Shown in pieces: positions 8,392-19,405 of a stretch of DNA of 64,000 nt. The DNA is from Nitrospinaceae bacterium (GTDB lineage: Bacteria; Nitrospinota; Nitrospinia; Nitrospinales; Nitrospinaceae). The stretch lies in NCBI GenBank assembly GCA_028278405.1, contig JANQEK010000021.1:22140-86139 (forward strand), in the 5' to 3' direction. A program made the position numbers and the translations under genes. The notes under the pieces were generated by a model that saw only the letters and a list, made by a program, of their open reading frames with translations, was not told the DNA's origin and searched no databases. Each line of letters opens with the position of its first letter. Within the stretch, counting starts at the first letter, position 1.

Positions 8392-8406
8392 TTTGATTCG
8401 AAACTA
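8388..8406. promoter_or_regulatory. Operator copy 3, overlapping the P460 -10 element
   Basis: TAGTTTTGATTCGAAACTA, the best-formed copy of the palindrome. It overlaps the last four bases of the -10 box and the probable transcription start. A bound dimer would block RNA polymerase. The reverse complement of its core is found before the MarR gene. Confidence 0.75.
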
Positions 8407-8428
8407 ATTAAACTTCAGGAGGCATCAT

Positions 8429-8923
8429 ATGAAAGCACCGTTTAAAGTTGTAGCCCTATTATCTATATTCGCTGGGATCGCAGGAGTTTCTCTGATGGCC
8501 CAAGCTCAGCCCAACCAGGTGGCGTATCCGGAAGGCTACCGCGATTGGACACACGTCAAATCCATGGTGATCCAAAAAGGTCATCCACTGGAGAACCCGT
8601 TCCAAGGAATCCATCATGTATACGCAAATCCAAAAGCGGAAAAAGGATTGAAAACAGGTACATTTGCCAACGGATCGGTACTGGTGTTCGATCTGCTGAA
8701 AGCTCAAGACGCCGGCGCGGCTTTGGTCGAAGGTCCTCGCAAACTGGTTGGAGTCATGAAGAAGGATAAAAAACAGTTCGCCTCCACCGGCGGTTGGGGA
8801 TTCGAGGGATTCGCCGGCGACAGTTCCACCAAGCGATTGGTTAAGGACGGCGGTCAAGGTTGCTATCAATGTCATACTTCGCAGGAAAAAAAGGACTTCG
8901 TCTTCTCAACCTACCGTAAGTAA
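8429..8923 (+). CDS. Cytochrome P460-family periplasmic haem protein
   Basis: 164 residues with AGGAGG at ideal distance from the ATG. The signal peptide is about 1-26 (ending MAQAQ). The mature protein has the cytochrome P460 arrangement: YPEGYRDWTHVKSMV, HHVYAN, FANGSVLVFDLLK, and a single c-type haem site CYQCH at 145-149 near the C-terminus, followed by KDFVFSTYR. Family members either oxidise hydroxylamine to NO/N2O (P460, with a lysine cross-linked to haem) or bind NO as cytochrome c'-beta. Sequence alone does not show whether the cross-link lysine is present. Control by the upstream MarR protein through two operators suggests an inducible detoxification role for nitrogen oxides or hydroxylamine; this is inference. 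Confidence 0.85.
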   Translation: MKAPFKVVALLSIFAGIAGVSLMAQAQPNQVAYPEGYRDWTHVKSMVIQKGHPLENPFQGIHHVYANPKAEKGLKTGTFANGSVLVFDLLKAQDAGAALVEGPRKLVGVMKKDKKQFASTGGWGFEGFAGDSSTKRLVKDGGQGCYQCHTSQEKKDFVFSTYRK

Positions 8924-8927
8924 TCCT

Positions 8928-8956
8928 GTTGCGGGGGCTCTTCCAGCCTCCGCAAC
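8928..8956 (+). terminator. Hairpin terminator after cytochrome P460
   Basis: GTTGCGGGGGCT and AGCCTCCGCAAC form a 12-base-pair stem (one G-T wobble) with a five-base loop, beginning four bases after the stop codon. The following ATTTCCCTT is a poor U-tract, so termination may be incomplete. Confidence 0.6.
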
Positions 8957-9090
8957 ATTTCCCTTGATAAAAATTTACTGTTTCCCGCCAAAAATATAAG
9001 GCTTTTCAAACCTTTGGTCATGGAAATCCATCCAAATTACGCTATAATTCCTAAAGCACCCCGTTCACAACCTGAGCTGCTCCTAAGACT

Positions 9091-10296
9091 ATGAAATATA
9101 TAGTACTTATGTGCAATGGGCTGACCGATCAGCCGATTGCCGAAAAAGACAACCAGACGCCCCTGCAACTGGCGGATACACCAAACCTGGATCGGTTGAC
9201 GGCCCTGGGCCGATGCGGCTCGGTCCGCACCATCCCGGAGGACCTGCCGGCAGAGAATGCGACCTCGTACCTTGCCCTGCTTGGCTACGACCCGGCAAAG
9301 TACAATCTCGGTTCAGCACGGTTCGAAGCGCGGGCTTTGGGAGTGGAACTGAAAGATGACGAGGTACCGTTGTGCTGTGATTTCATCATGCTGCAGTCCA
9401 GCCACAACGACATGATCCTGAAGGATTTCACCGCCGGGCAGCTGTCGGCGGATAACGCCCAACTGTTGCTGGGCGCCCTGCAGGAGCAGATACCGGACGA
9501 GGTGACGTTTCATCCCGGTAACGGTTATCACAACCTGATGGTCATGAAGCAAGCGGCCTTGTCGGATCGCCTCATGCCGCCGCACGAGCTGGTGGGCGAG
9601 GGCATCCGCCAGCACATGCCGCAGGGTGATGAATCGCGGGAGTTGGTATACCTGATGAACCAGGCGCAGATCATTCTGCACAATCATCCGTTCAACCAGG
9701 CGCGCGCCAAAAACGGAGAAGACGTGGTCAACAGCGTCTGGTTCTGGGGCAACGGTAACGGCAAACGGGACCTGCCTCCGGTCTTTTCCGAGCGGTTCGG
9801 AAAACAGGCGTCGGTCATCACCGCGTCCCTGTTGATGAAAGGCATCGCCCAGGCGGCCGGGATGCACACGCCGGAGGTGGCGGGCGCGACGGGGTTTCCC
9901 AATACAGATTACCCGGCAAAGGTCGAGGCCGCCTTGAACGAACTCGAGAACCATAATGTGGTGATACTGCATGTGGCCGCTGCCGAAATCCCGTCGCTGC
10001 TCGGCAGTATTGACGATAAAATTTTAACGATTGAAGACATCGACCGCGAAGTGGTGGCTCCGTTGACAGAGGTTGTGGATCAAAGAAAGGATGTCAGCCT
10101 GTTGCTGGTGGAAAACCACATGAGTTCAGTGAACCTGATGCGTTATGCAAAAAGCCCGGTGCCTTTTGTGGTTTATCCTTCTACCCAGGGGGCGGACCGG
10201 GTCGAACAATTCAACGAAGAAATGGTACTGAGCGGCTCGGATCATTTCAAATCCGGTTCCGCTTTGACCGAAGCGTTTCTTCAGGGAAATTTATGA
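9091..10296 (+). CDS. Degenerate ApgM/homoserine-kinase-like protein of the alkaline phosphatase superfamily (probable pseudoenzyme)
   Basis: 401 residues, full length and clearly related to archaeal-type cofactor-independent phosphoglycerate mutase and the proposed homoserine kinases ([42 protein letters not shown]). Residues that carry chemistry in the family are changed. The first metal Asp is Asn9 (CNGLTD). The Ser-Asp pair before LLGYDP is replaced by Glu55-Asn56. The usual HVEAPDEAGH metal loop reads [12 protein letters not shown] (294-305). The DH pair is Asn342-His343, and the last His is Tyr352. The reading frame is intact, so selection has kept the fold. It overlaps lysC by four bases (ATGA), so it is translated with aspartokinase; a structural or regulatory role there is inference. 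A TATAAT at 9043-9048 may be its promoter. Confidence 0.8.
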   Translation: MKYIVLMCNGLTDQPIAEKDNQTPLQLADTPNLDRLTALGRCGSVRTIPEDLPAENATSYLALLGYDPAKYNLGSARFEARALGVELKDDEVPLCCDFIMLQSSHNDMILKDFTAGQLSADNAQLLLGALQEQIPDEVTFHPGNGYHNLMVMKQAALSDRLMPPHELVGEGIRQHMPQGDESRELVYLMNQAQIILHNHPFNQARAKNGEDVVNSVWFWGNGNGKRDLPPVFSERFGKQASVITASLLMKGIAQAAGMHTPEVAGATGFPNTDYPAKVEAALNELENHNVVILHVAAAEIPSLLGSIDDKILTIEDIDREVVAPLTEVVDQRKDVSLLLVENHMSSVNLMRYAKSPVPFVVYPSTQGADRVEQFNEEMVLSGSDHFKSGSALTEAFLQGNL

Positions 10297-11564
10297 GCAG
10301 CAACCTGATCGTACAAAAATACGGCGGCACCTCCGTGGGTTCGGTAGAAAAAATCCGCGGGGTGGCGAAGCGGATCAAGAAGAGCCGTGATGCCGGCAAG
10401 GACGTGCTGGTGGTGGTCTCCGCCATGGCGGGGGAAACCGATAAGCTGTTGAATATGGCACACGAGTTGTCCGACCTTCCGGAACGGCGGGAGATTGACC
10501 TTCTGTTGTCTTCCGGCGAGCGCATCTCCAGTGCCCTGCTTTCCATCGCCCTGCACGATATGGGTTGCCCGGCGGTGGCGTTGACGGGGCGGCAGATGGG
10601 CCTGGTGACCGACAACACCCACACACGCGCCCGGATCAAGGAAATCAATGCCGGTCGTGCGAGCGACATCCTCAAGAAAAACCACGTCGTGGTCTGCGCG
10701 GGATTCCAGGGCGTCAACGATATGGGGGATGTGACCACCCTCGGTCGGGGCGGGTCCGATACCTCCGCAGTCGCTTTGGCGGTAGCATTGAAAGCCGATT
10801 TGTGCGAGATTTATACGGATGTCAAAGGGGTCTACACCGCTGACCCCCGCATGGTGCCTAACGCCCGCAAACTGAATATGGTATCCTTTGAGGAAATGCT
10901 GGAAATGGCCAGCCTGGGCGCTAAGGTGTTGCAGATACGCTGTGTCGAGTTTGCCAATAATTTTAATATGCCGCTTGTGGTCCGCTCCACCTTCGACGAG
11001 GGGGATGAGGGGACCCGGATTTGCCAGGAGAATCCCGATATGGAACAGCCGGTTGTATCCGGAGTGATGTACGACAAGAATCAATCCAAAATCACCATCA
11101 AGGGTGTGCCGGATCAACCGGGGATCGCCGCCAAGATTTTTAACGCGCTGGCGGAGGCTTCCATTTCCGTGGATATGATCATCCAGAATGTGAGTGCCGA
11201 GGGTCACACGGATATTTCATTCACACTGCCCAACACGAACCTGCAGGAAGCGATGTCGATCATGGAGAAGAAAGGCAAAGAGGTGCAAGCTGAAAGTGTT
11301 TCATCGGATTCAAATATATCCAAGATCTCTGTTGTCGGTGCGGGTATGCGTAGTCATTCCGGCGTAGCGGCACGGATTTTCAGCACGCTGTCTAACAACA
11401 AAATTAATATCATGATGATCAGCACATCGGAAATCCGCGTGTCCTGTGTCATCGATTCAAAAGGCACCGAACAAGCCGTTCGGGCCCTGCATGACGAGTT
11501 TAAACTGGAGGAAGAACCGGTACAGGTGTCGCAACCGGCTACCGACGCTTCGCCAACAGCCTGA
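10293..11564 (+). CDS. lysC: Aspartate kinase
   Basis: 423 residues. It phosphorylates aspartate, the first step to lysine, threonine, methionine and isoleucine. It has the N-terminal KYGGTSVGS nucleotide motif, [28 protein letters not shown], and two C-terminal ACT domains from about residue 270 ([36 protein letters not shown]). These bind lysine or threonine for feedback control in this class. The length is normal for a monofunctional enzyme. It overlaps the degenerate ApgM-like gene and is followed 18 bases later by cimA, forming a three-gene amino-acid operon that ends at the hairpin at 13188. No attenuator or riboswitch was seen ahead of it. Confidence 0.95.
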   Translation: MSSNLIVQKYGGTSVGSVEKIRGVAKRIKKSRDAGKDVLVVVSAMAGETDKLLNMAHELSDLPERREIDLLLSSGERISSALLSIALHDMGCPAVALTGRQMGLVTDNTHTRARIKEINAGRASDILKKNHVVVCAGFQGVNDMGDVTTLGRGGSDTSAVALAVALKADLCEIYTDVKGVYTADPRMVPNARKLNMVSFEEMLEMASLGAKVLQIRCVEFANNFNMPLVVRSTFDEGDEGTRICQENPDMEQPVVSGVMYDKNQSKITIKGVPDQPGIAAKIFNALAEASISVDMIIQNVSAEGHTDISFTLPNTNLQEAMSIMEKKGKEVQAESVSSDSNISKISVVGAGMRSHSGVAARIFSTLSNNKINIMMISTSEIRVSCVIDSKGTEQAVRALHDEFKLEEEPVQVSQPATDASPTA

Positions 11565-11582
11565 TAGAAAACGCAAATTAAG

Positions 11583-13169
11583 ATGAAAATGGTAAAAATA
11601 TACGACACAACCTTACGAGACGGTTCCCAGGCGGAAGAAATCTCTTTCACCGTCGAGGACAAGCTCCGCATCGCTCACAAGCTGGATGACAACGGCATCC
11701 ACTATATCGAGGGCGGCTGGCCTGGATCGAATCCCAAGGATGTGGAGTTTTTCGAGAAAATCAAAGCAGACTCCTTCCAACAGGCCCAGGTGGTTGCGTT
11801 CGGCAGTACCCGTTCGCCCCGGCACAAGGCGGAGAACGATCCCAACCTGAAACGCCTGCTGGCTGCTGAAACGCCGGCGGTCACCATCTTTGGAAAAAGT
11901 TGGGACCTCCACGTGAAAGATGCTTTGGGCACCGACCTCGACGAGAACCTGAAAATGGTATCCGATAGCCTGTCTTTCCTGAAAAAGTACGTCAAGGAAG
12001 TGTTGTTTGACGCCGAGCATTTTTTCGACGGATACAAGAAGAACCCGAAGTACGCGCTCAAAGTGCTGAAAGAAGCGGAATCGGCCGGAGCCGACTGGCT
12101 GGTATTGTGCGACACCAACGGCGGAACGATGCCTTGGGAAATCAAATCCATCTTCGAGGAAGTCCGCAAGGCCTGCCGAGTGCCGCTTGGAATTCACACT
12201 CACAACGATTCTGAATTGGGCGTTGCCAACGCTTTGACTGCGGTCGATGCGGGAGCGGAACAGGTGCAGGGCACCATCAACGGTTATGGCGAACGCTGCG
12301 GCAACTGCAATCTGGTTTCGGTCATTCCCAATCTGAAGTTGAAAATGGGAATGGACTGTATCTCCAACGAGCATATGAAGGGGCTCAAGGATTTGTCCGC
12401 GTTCGTAGACGAGCTGTCCAACAAGGCGCACTGGAACCATCAGCCCTTTGTCGGGAAAAGTGCGTTCGCACACAAGGGCGGTATCCACGTCAGCGCCATG
12501 CAGAAAAATCGCGAGACTTACGAACATATCGATCCTTCATTGATCGGCAATCAAACGCGTATTCTGGTGTCCGACCTGTCGGGCAAAAGCAATATCCTGG
12601 AGAAAGCCAGGGAATTCGGAATGGACATCGACTCCAAGGACCCCAAGATCCAGGAAGTGCTCGACCAATTAAAGGAATCGGAAAAACTGGGTTTTCAATA
12701 CGAAGGCGCCGAAGCTTCATTTGAATTGCTGATGCGTGACGCGATGGGCGACCGGGAGCAGCATTTCGAGTTTATCGGGTTCCGTGTGATCGTCGAGAAA
12801 CGGCAGGAGGATGAAGCGCCGCTTGCGGAAGCCTCAGTGAAAATCCGCGTCAACGGCGTTCAGGAAGTGACTGCCGCCGAAGGGCACGGTCCCGTCAACG
12901 CGCTCGACAAGGCCATTCGCAAAGCGCTGACCAAGTTTTATCCGGAACTGGAAGAGGTCAGCCTGTTTGACTACAAGGTCCGCATCCTGGACGAGAAAAG
13001 CGGAACCACGGCCAAGATCCGTGTGTTGGTGGAATCCGGCGACCACGATTCCAAATGGGGCACCGTTGGTGTTTCCGAAGATATTATCGAAGCCAGCTGG
13101 CAGGCGCTGATCGATAGCATTCTCTACAAGCTGAGCGCCGTTCCCAAAGATAAAACGACTTTAGCCTGA
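11583..13169 (+). CDS. cimA: (R)-citramalate synthase
   Basis: 528 residues. It condenses pyruvate with acetyl-CoA to citramalate, the threonine-independent entry into isoleucine synthesis. The DRE-TIM barrel begins with [16 protein letters not shown] and contains [25 protein letters not shown] and [12 protein letters not shown]; this version is typical of CimA rather than LeuA. A LeuA-type dimer/regulatory domain occupies about 390-528 and would bind isoleucine. Its place after lysC is notable: aspartokinase feeds threonine, while CimA bypasses threonine for isoleucine, so the operon mixes the two supply routes. The start ATG lies 18 bases after lysC. A clear hairpin follows the gene. Confidence 0.93.
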   Translation: MKMVKIYDTTLRDGSQAEEISFTVEDKLRIAHKLDDNGIHYIEGGWPGSNPKDVEFFEKIKADSFQQAQVVAFGSTRSPRHKAENDPNLKRLLAAETPAVTIFGKSWDLHVKDALGTDLDENLKMVSDSLSFLKKYVKEVLFDAEHFFDGYKKNPKYALKVLKEAESAGADWLVLCDTNGGTMPWEIKSIFEEVRKACRVPLGIHTHNDSELGVANALTAVDAGAEQVQGTINGYGERCGNCNLVSVIPNLKLKMGMDCISNEHMKGLKDLSAFVDELSNKAHWNHQPFVGKSAFAHKGGIHVSAMQKNRETYEHIDPSLIGNQTRILVSDLSGKSNILEKAREFGMDIDSKDPKIQEVLDQLKESEKLGFQYEGAEASFELLMRDAMGDREQHFEFIGFRVIVEKRQEDEAPLAEASVKIRVNGVQEVTAAEGHGPVNALDKAIRKALTKFYPELEEVSLFDYKVRILDEKSGTTAKIRVLVESGDHDSKWGTVGVSEDIIEASWQALIDSILYKLSAVPKDKTTLA

Positions 13170-13187
13170 CAACGTCTGTCGAAAAGC

Positions 13188-13227
13188 AAAAGCGCTCTTT
13201 CTCTTTTTAGAGAAGGGCGCTTTTTTA
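13188..13227. terminator. Bidirectional terminator between cimA and glnE
   Basis: AAAGCGCTCTTTCTC and GAGAAGGGCGCTTT form a long, slightly imperfect stem followed by TTTTTT on the plus strand. Read on the minus strand the hairpin ends in TTTTGCTTTT, so it can serve the convergent glnE transcript as well. Confidence 0.8.
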
Positions 13228-13242
13228 TTGACTTGAGGTTTG

Positions 13243-16200
13243 TTAAAGAGAGGTGCGGAGCAGGATGTCCAGGTTAGACTTGTAAAAACTTCGGACGTCC
13301 TCGGTGGTTTGCTTGTACTCCTTCATAAACGCTGCAGCGGGTGAATCCGAATAGCCCAGCAGCCTCGCCAAAACCGTCAAAGCCTGCTCATCCTTGGGCA
13401 AATGGCTGGAATATTGCTCAGACAGCAACCGCAGGGCGCACTCCACATTTCTCAGGAAATGATAGTGTTTCCCCAAATTGGCAGCCTGATCATGATCGAG
13501 GATGCCGTAATTCGATAACAATTGAATATTCTCAAACGTGTTGCCGCTTCTCAATTTCGGGTTGCGGTGACCGTGCATCAATTGCAGCACCTGTACTGAA
13601 AACTCGATATCCGCCAACCCGCCTGCCCCAAGTTTCACATCAATGCCCTTTTGGAACTCCTGCGCCAGTTCCTTTTCCATGCGATCCCGCAGTCGTGATA
13701 TTTCGATCAACGAACCATATTCCAACTTGGATTGGTAGGCAAAATCGTGTGCCAACTGGATGAACTTTTTCCCCACCTCGGGAGAGCCGGCGATAAAGCG
13801 GGCGCGAGTCATAGCCTGTTGTTCCCAGATTTTCCCCCTCGTCTCGAAATAATCCTTATAACCCTTGAGCGACAGAACCAGCGCCCCACGGCTTCCCTCC
13901 GGACGCAGGTCAGTATCAATTTCGTAGGGAGACGGTACCGGAGCCATTGTCGCTGTCAATTGGCATATCTTCTGTGCAAAGGCAACATAAGTCGAAATCA
14001 AATCTTCTGAATGAGGACTTGCTTTTCCGTCAACTTCCTCTTCATAAACAAAAACCAGATCCAGGTCCGATCCAAAGTTGATTTCCTGTCCGCCCAGTTT
14101 TCCCAGACCGATGATTGCAAAACTCTCGGAAAGGTTGTCACTGTCCTCGGAGGGCTGCAATTCCTCCCTGGCCAGTTGATAAATGGTTTGCAAATAGATA
14201 TCGGCCAGATGAGATAAATCCGCCAGGGTGCCCGGCACATCCGTTTCACGAATCATGAACCTCAATCCAATACGCAATTCCTCGCCCTGCTTGAATTTCC
14301 TGAGACAGATGTTTTTTTCCGAAAGACTGGAAATTCCGGACATCCGGGAACTCAATTCCTCAACCATCATCGCCGGAGTTTTAAAAAGATATAACGATTC
14401 CTGATTGGAAATGACATCGATCAGGTTCGGCTGTTTGATCAGCAAGGCGGAAAGGACTGGACTGGAGCCGAACAGGATCAGAAGAATTTCCAAAAATTTG
14501 TGGTTGTCATGAAATATGGTCAGATAGGTTTCGCGGGCGTGACTGACTTCCATAAAGCGCAACAGATAATCCACCGCAGCATCCGGGTCGGGTACTTTGT
14601 TACATAAATCCAAAAGTGTGGGTAATACCGCATAAAAAGTTTGGATGCTCTTTTCACTGGTATGAGACAACTCCGGTCCATCACGAAGTGTGGTCAGAAA
14701 TTTGTAGGTGCGTTTCAAATTCTTAAAAGGATATTCTTTTAAGGCATCCTCCGAAAAACGTCCCTCCAATCCCCGTTGCTCGGCCCATTGCTGGGCGGTA
14801 TCACCGGCAGCTTCCTGATCCTTGCCCTCGATAAAAAGTTTCGCGTACATATTACCCACAAACTGAGTGTGCCGCTCGAACTCCTGATTCAACTGCTCCA
14901 CCAGCTCCGGGTAGCCGTCTCCCCGGAATCCCATTTTTCTTGCCAGGATTGCAAGGTCCTTTTCTTCCTTCGGCAGATGATAGGTCTGTAGGCCAAAAGA
15001 AATCTGTACCCGGTTTTCCAGGTTACGCAGGAAGATATAGGCATCGCGGAGTTTTTCATATTCCTCTTCCTTCAGAAACCCACGGTCTTTCAATTTTCCA
15101 ATCAGGGATGAAGTGTTCGGATCGCGCAAACTCTGATCGCGCCCGGCGAACAGCAATTGATACGATTGAACGATGAATTCCACTTCGCGGATACCACCGA
15201 AGCCCAACTTGATGTGCCCCTTCTCTATCTGCTTCTGTTTCAGGTTAAGGTCCACCTTCTTCTTCAGCGACTTGACTTCTTCAATGGCGTTGAAGTCCAG
15301 GCTTCTGCGAAAAACAAACGGACGAATCATATTCAAAAATTCCGTGCCCAGGGCCTGGCTGCCAGCTGAGACCCGCGCTTTGATGAGGGCTTGCCGCTCC
15401 CAGGTACGTCCCCAGGATTCGTAATAGGTCTCACAACTGGTGAGGGAATTGACCAGATCCCCGCTTTTGCCATCCGGTCGGAGATCTAGATCGACTCGAA
15501 ATACATTCCCCTCCGGAGTGATATCGTGAAGCGTCCGGGTAATCGATTGCCCCAGTTTGGTGTGGAATTCATGATTGCTGAGCTGGACCTGGCCGTCGCC
15601 CGCGCGGGTTTCACCCATGCTCGAAGTGTAGATGTAGATCAAGTCGATATCGGAACTATAGTTGAGTTCCCGTCCGCCCAATTTTCCCATGGACAGAATG
15701 GCGAACTCCGACTCCCGGGCCTGTCCCTCGGCGTCAGTGAAAAGGGGGGTACCATATTTCTCTTTGAGCGTTTTTATTGAATATTCGTATGCCACCTGCA
15801 GACAAACATCCGCCAGGTCCGACAAGCCCTCGACATTTTCACGCAAAGTGACCAGACCCATCAAATCCCGCAACCCCAGCCGGATATATTCCCGTTTCTT
15901 GAACTTTCTCAGGAGAGACGGCACCTGATCCGTCAATTCATCCGTCCCCGCCAGCGCATAAAAATCCCGATACAACACATCCCGGGTCTTCGGTTTGGTC
16001 AAGGTATCCGGATCACTCAACCAATCGATATACGTCGGATTGCTGAGGAGGGTATCGGTCAACATCTGGCTCCCTGAAAATAAAACCGTCAAAGCATTTA
16101 GCAGAAAGGGAGAACTGGACAGCAGAGAGTACAAGTGATCTTTATCCAGAATTTCTTCCGTCAACCGCTCAAAATTATTGAGTGCAATATCTGCGTTATA

Positions 16201-16401
16201 GGATTGAGACAGCTCACTCAAAAAGGAAGAAAAAAAATGCGGATACAATTTCGAAAAATTGCTTTGTTGGGTCAAGGAGGTGAGAATCCGCCAGGCATTT
16301 TCCGGTTGCTTGAAGCCGTTTTTGGCCAACGCCGCTTCAATTTCTTCATTCCAGTGCCTGCTGCCGAGCAGCCACGATTCCAATGTGTTTGAATCATTCA
16401 T
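13243..16401 (-). CDS. glnE: Glutamine synthetase adenylyltransferase/deadenylylase
   Basis: 1052 residues, slightly longer than the E. coli enzyme (about 950). It adds AMP to or removes it from the conserved Tyr of glutamine synthetase in response to PII and glutamine. Both nucleotidyltransferase domains are visible. The N-terminal one has GKLGGRELNYSSDIDLIYIY at about 239-258 (deadenylylase) and the C-terminal one GKLGGQEINFGSDLDLVFVY near 765-785 (adenylylase). The helical regions between and after them bind PII. It lies 124 bases behind glnA with a strong terminator between, so expression needs read-through or its own promoter. Clustering of glnB, glnA and glnE places all parts of this control loop side by side. 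Confidence 0.95.
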   Translation of the reverse strand: MNDSNTLESWLLGSRHWNEEIEAALAKNGFKQPENAWRILTSLTQQSNFSKLYPHFFSSFLSELSQSYNADIALNNFERLTEEILDKDHLYSLLSSSPFLLNALTVLFSGSQMLTDTLLSNPTYIDWLSDPDTLTKPKTRDVLYRDFYALAGTDELTDQVPSLLRKFKKREYIRLGLRDLMGLVTLRENVEGLSDLADVCLQVAYEYSIKTLKEKYGTPLFTDAEGQARESEFAILSMGKLGGRELNYSSDIDLIYIYTSSMGETRAGDGQVQLSNHEFHTKLGQSITRTLHDITPEGNVFRVDLDLRPDGKSGDLVNSLTSCETYYESWGRTWERQALIKARVSAGSQALGTEFLNMIRPFVFRRSLDFNAIEEVKSLKKKVDLNLKQKQIEKGHIKLGFGGIREVEFIVQSYQLLFAGRDQSLRDPNTSSLIGKLKDRGFLKEEEYEKLRDAYIFLRNLENRVQISFGLQTYHLPKEEKDLAILARKMGFRGDGYPELVEQLNQEFERHTQFVGNMYAKLFIEGKDQEAAGDTAQQWAEQRGLEGRFSEDALKEYPFKNLKRTYKFLTTLRDGPELSHTSEKSIQTFYAVLPTLLDLCNKVPDPDAAVDYLLRFMEVSHARETYLTIFHDNHKFLEILLILFGSSPVLSALLIKQPNLIDVISNQESLYLFKTPAMMVEELSSRMSGISSLSEKNICLRKFKQGEELRIGLRFMIRETDVPGTLADLSHLADIYLQTIYQLAREELQPSEDSDNLSESFAIIGLGKLGGQEINFGSDLDLVFVYEEEVDGKASPHSEDLISTYVAFAQKICQLTATMAPVPSPYEIDTDLRPEGSRGALVLSLKGYKDYFETRGKIWEQQAMTRARFIAGSPEVGKKFIQLAHDFAYQSKLEYGSLIEISRLRDRMEKELAQEFQKGIDVKLGAGGLADIEFSVQVLQLMHGHRNPKLRSGNTFENIQLLSNYGILDHDQAANLGKHYHFLRNVECALRLLSEQYSSHLPKDEQALTVLARLLGYSDSPAAAFMKEYKQTTEDVRSFYKSNLDILLRTSL

Positions 16402-16445
16402 TCAGAAACGTTCTACGGGGTGACACATTTTCGCCAATCTAGCAT

Positions 16446-16476
16446 AAAAAAGCCCCCTGGAAAAACCCAGGGGGCT
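16446..16476 (-). terminator. Terminator of glnA
   Basis: A perfect 10-base-pair stem AGCCCCCTGG / CCAGGGGGCT with a six-base loop. On the minus strand it is followed by a run of six T. It lies about 50 bases beyond the glnA stop codon and separates glnA from glnE. Confidence 0.88.
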
Positions 16477-16525
16477 ATCAATTGTAATGTATTACAACCT
16501 GAATTTTACGAGAATTCCTGCGCTC

Positions 16526-17938
16526 TTAAATATCGTAGTACAGGTAGAACTCGTAGGGATGGGGCCGCAACCGCATCTCGTCGATTTCGTTTTCCCGCTT
16601 GTAGGAGATCCAGCGGTCAACCACATCCTGAGTGAACACATCTCCTTTCAACAGGAACTGGTGATCTTCCTCCAAAGCGGCCAGCGCTTCGTCAAGAGAG
16701 CCCGGCAGCCGGGGAATATTAGCCAGCTCTTCCGGCCCAAGGGCATAAATGTCCTTGTCCAGAGGTTCGCCCGGATCGATTTTGTTTTCGATACCGTCCA
16801 GTCCCGCCATCAACATGGCTGAGAAAGCGAGATAGCCGTTGGAGGAAGCGTCCGGGAACCGGCACTCCAGGCGTTTCGCTTTCGGGCTGGGAGAGTACAT
16901 GGGAATACGCACCGCGGCGCTCCGGTTCCGGCTTGAGTACGCCAGATTAACAGGTGCTTCAAAGCCGGGGACCAACCGTTTGTATGAATTCATGGTGGGC
17001 GCCACAATAGCCGCCAGCGCCCGGGCATGTTTCAGGATACCGCCGATGTAGTGCATCCCCATTTCGCTGAACCCGGCATAACTGTTACCGGCAAACAGCG
17101 GCTTGCCGCCTTTCCAGATACTTTGGTGGACGTGCATCCCGGAACCGTTATCTCCATAAATGGGTTTCGGCATAAAGGTGGCAGATTTATTGTAGCGGCG
17201 CGCAACATTCTTGACGATGTATTTGTACCACATCAAATTATCGCCACACTTCAACAGGTTGGAGAATCGCATATCGATTTCGCACTGACCACCGGAAGCC
17301 ACTTCATGATGATGACATTCCATCGAGATGCCCACTTGCTCCATCAAAAGAGTCATTTCGGTACGCATGTCGTTCAAGCTGTCACTTGGAGACACCGGGA
17401 AATAACCTTCTTTATAGCGCGGTTTGTAGCCGAGGTTGGGACCTTCGTCGCGGCCGGTGTTCCAGTTCCCTTCAGTGGAGTCCACATAATATGCAGCGTG
17501 ATTGATATCGGATTCGTAGCGAACGTCGTCAAACACAAAAAATTCCGGTTCGGGACCGAAATAAGCCGTATCACCGATTCCCGTTGATTTGAGATAAGCT
17601 TCCGCTTTGATTGCGATGTTTCGGGGATCGCGGGAATACCTTTCCTTGGTAATGGGATCCACGATGTTACCGATCATGCTCAAGGTCGGCTCTTTAGTGA
17701 AAGGATCCATAACCCCGGTGTCAGCATTGGGAATGACCAGCATGTCGCTGGCATTGATCGCCTGCCACCCGCGGATACTGGATCCGTCAAACCCCAAGCC
17801 CTCTTCAAACATATGCTCTTCCAACTCGCTGATGGGAACAGTGAAATGCTGCCATGTTCCCAGAAGGTCCATGAATTTCAGGTCCACCATCACGGCGTTG
17901 TTCTTCTTCGCTAAATCGATTACCTCTTTCGGTGTCAT
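16526..17938 (-). CDS. glnA: Type I glutamine synthetase
   Basis: 470 residues. It makes glutamine from glutamate, ammonium and ATP as a dodecamer. Motifs are [12 protein letters not shown] (about 48-58), NAAYYVDST, the ATP-binding loop [16 protein letters not shown] (258-273), and [10 protein letters not shown] (337-346). The adenylylation site is present: Tyr398 in [12 protein letters not shown], consistent with glnE nearby, so this is the adenylylatable (GSI-beta) form. The start ATG follows GAGGAG on the minus strand. It is 99 bases downstream of glnB and most likely in the same transcript, ended by the hairpin at 16446-16476. Confidence 0.97.
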   Translation of the reverse strand: MTPKEVIDLAKKNNAVMVDLKFMDLLGTWQHFTVPISELEEHMFEEGLGFDGSSIRGWQAINASDMLVIPNADTGVMDPFTKEPTLSMIGNIVDPITKERYSRDPRNIAIKAEAYLKSTGIGDTAYFGPEPEFFVFDDVRYESDINHAAYYVDSTEGNWNTGRDEGPNLGYKPRYKEGYFPVSPSDSLNDMRTEMTLLMEQVGISMECHHHEVASGGQCEIDMRFSNLLKCGDNLMWYKYIVKNVARRYNKSATFMPKPIYGDNGSGMHVHQSIWKGGKPLFAGNSYAGFSEMGMHYIGGILKHARALAAIVAPTMNSYKRLVPGFEAPVNLAYSSRNRSAAVRIPMYSPSPKAKRLECRFPDASSNGYLAFSAMLMAGLDGIENKIDPGEPLDKDIYALGPEELANIPRLPGSLDEALAALEEDHQFLLKGDVFTQDVVDRWISYKRENEIDEMRLRPHPYEFYLYYDI

Positions 17939-18037
17939 TAGGCTCGCTCCTCGCTTGACAAAAAATTTTTAAAAATTAATTCAATATATTCACTGATCCA
18001 GAAACAAAAACTGTCCGATACGAAAAATTAAATTTTT

Positions 18038-18760
<723 letters not shown>

Positions 18761-19405
18761 TTAAGGCAAATCACACGCTCCCGTAATTTGGTTTAAAAGA
18801 GCGGTGAGCTCGTCCTGTTTTTGTTTGATCGCTTCCTTATCCGCGTCTGGAGGTACGGTCATTGGAGAACCAAAATTAAGGGTCACTTTAGAAAAAGGAA
18901 GCGGAAGGATGAATTTGTCCCAACTGGGAAATTCGTATTTGGGTCGAGCGTCGTAAGCCATAGTATAAACAGGAGCGCCGGTAATGCGAGACAATTGCAC
19001 CGATCCTGCCTGGGCCTGATGACGGGGCCCGCGGGAACCATCGGCGATGATCGCGACTTTGAGATCTTTCTTTAAGAGATCAATACACTCGCGTGTACCC
19101 GGCAAGGTTCTCTTGAATGAAGAACCGCGGACCACATTATAGCCGAACCATTTCCCAACATTGGCGATTAGATCTCCATCGCTGCTGGGACTGACCAACA
19201 TATGATATCTGTGCAATCCCCGGAAGTGGTAAAAAATATAAAAGATGTGAGAATGCCAGAAAGTATAAATCGCCTTACCCGGTTTTTCCCGGATGTCCCG
19301 TTCGATTTCAGGATTCAGAATTTTTTTCCGGAGTGTCATGCACCACAATTGAATGACAATCCACAAAATGGGGGGAAGGATATATTTAAACAAAAGCCGT
19401 TTCAT
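18761..19405 (-). CDS. Lysophospholipid acyltransferase-like protein (DUF374)
   Basis: 214 residues. A hydrophobic N-terminus (about 5-25) anchors it to the inner membrane. The acyltransferase His is in WHSHIFY (His51) and the second block is ADGSRGPRH at 121-129, typical of DUF374, a branch of the glycerolipid acyltransferase superfamily often linked to lipid A genes. It probably transfers an acyl chain to lipid A or a lysolipid, but no substrate is established by the sequence. Its ATG overlaps the lpxB stop by one base (TGATG), so the two are translationally coupled and it is the last gene of the envelope cluster. Confidence 0.82.
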   Translation of the reverse strand: MKRLLFKYILPPILWIVIQLWCMTLRKKILNPEIERDIREKPGKAIYTFWHSHIFYIFYHFRGLHRYHMLVSPSSDGDLIANVGKWFGYNVVRGSSFKRTLPGTRECIDLLKKDLKVAIIADGSRGPRHQAQAGSVQLSRITGAPVYTMAYDARPKYEFPSWDKFILPLPFSKVTLNFGSPMTVPPDADKEAIKQKQDELTALLNQITGACDLP

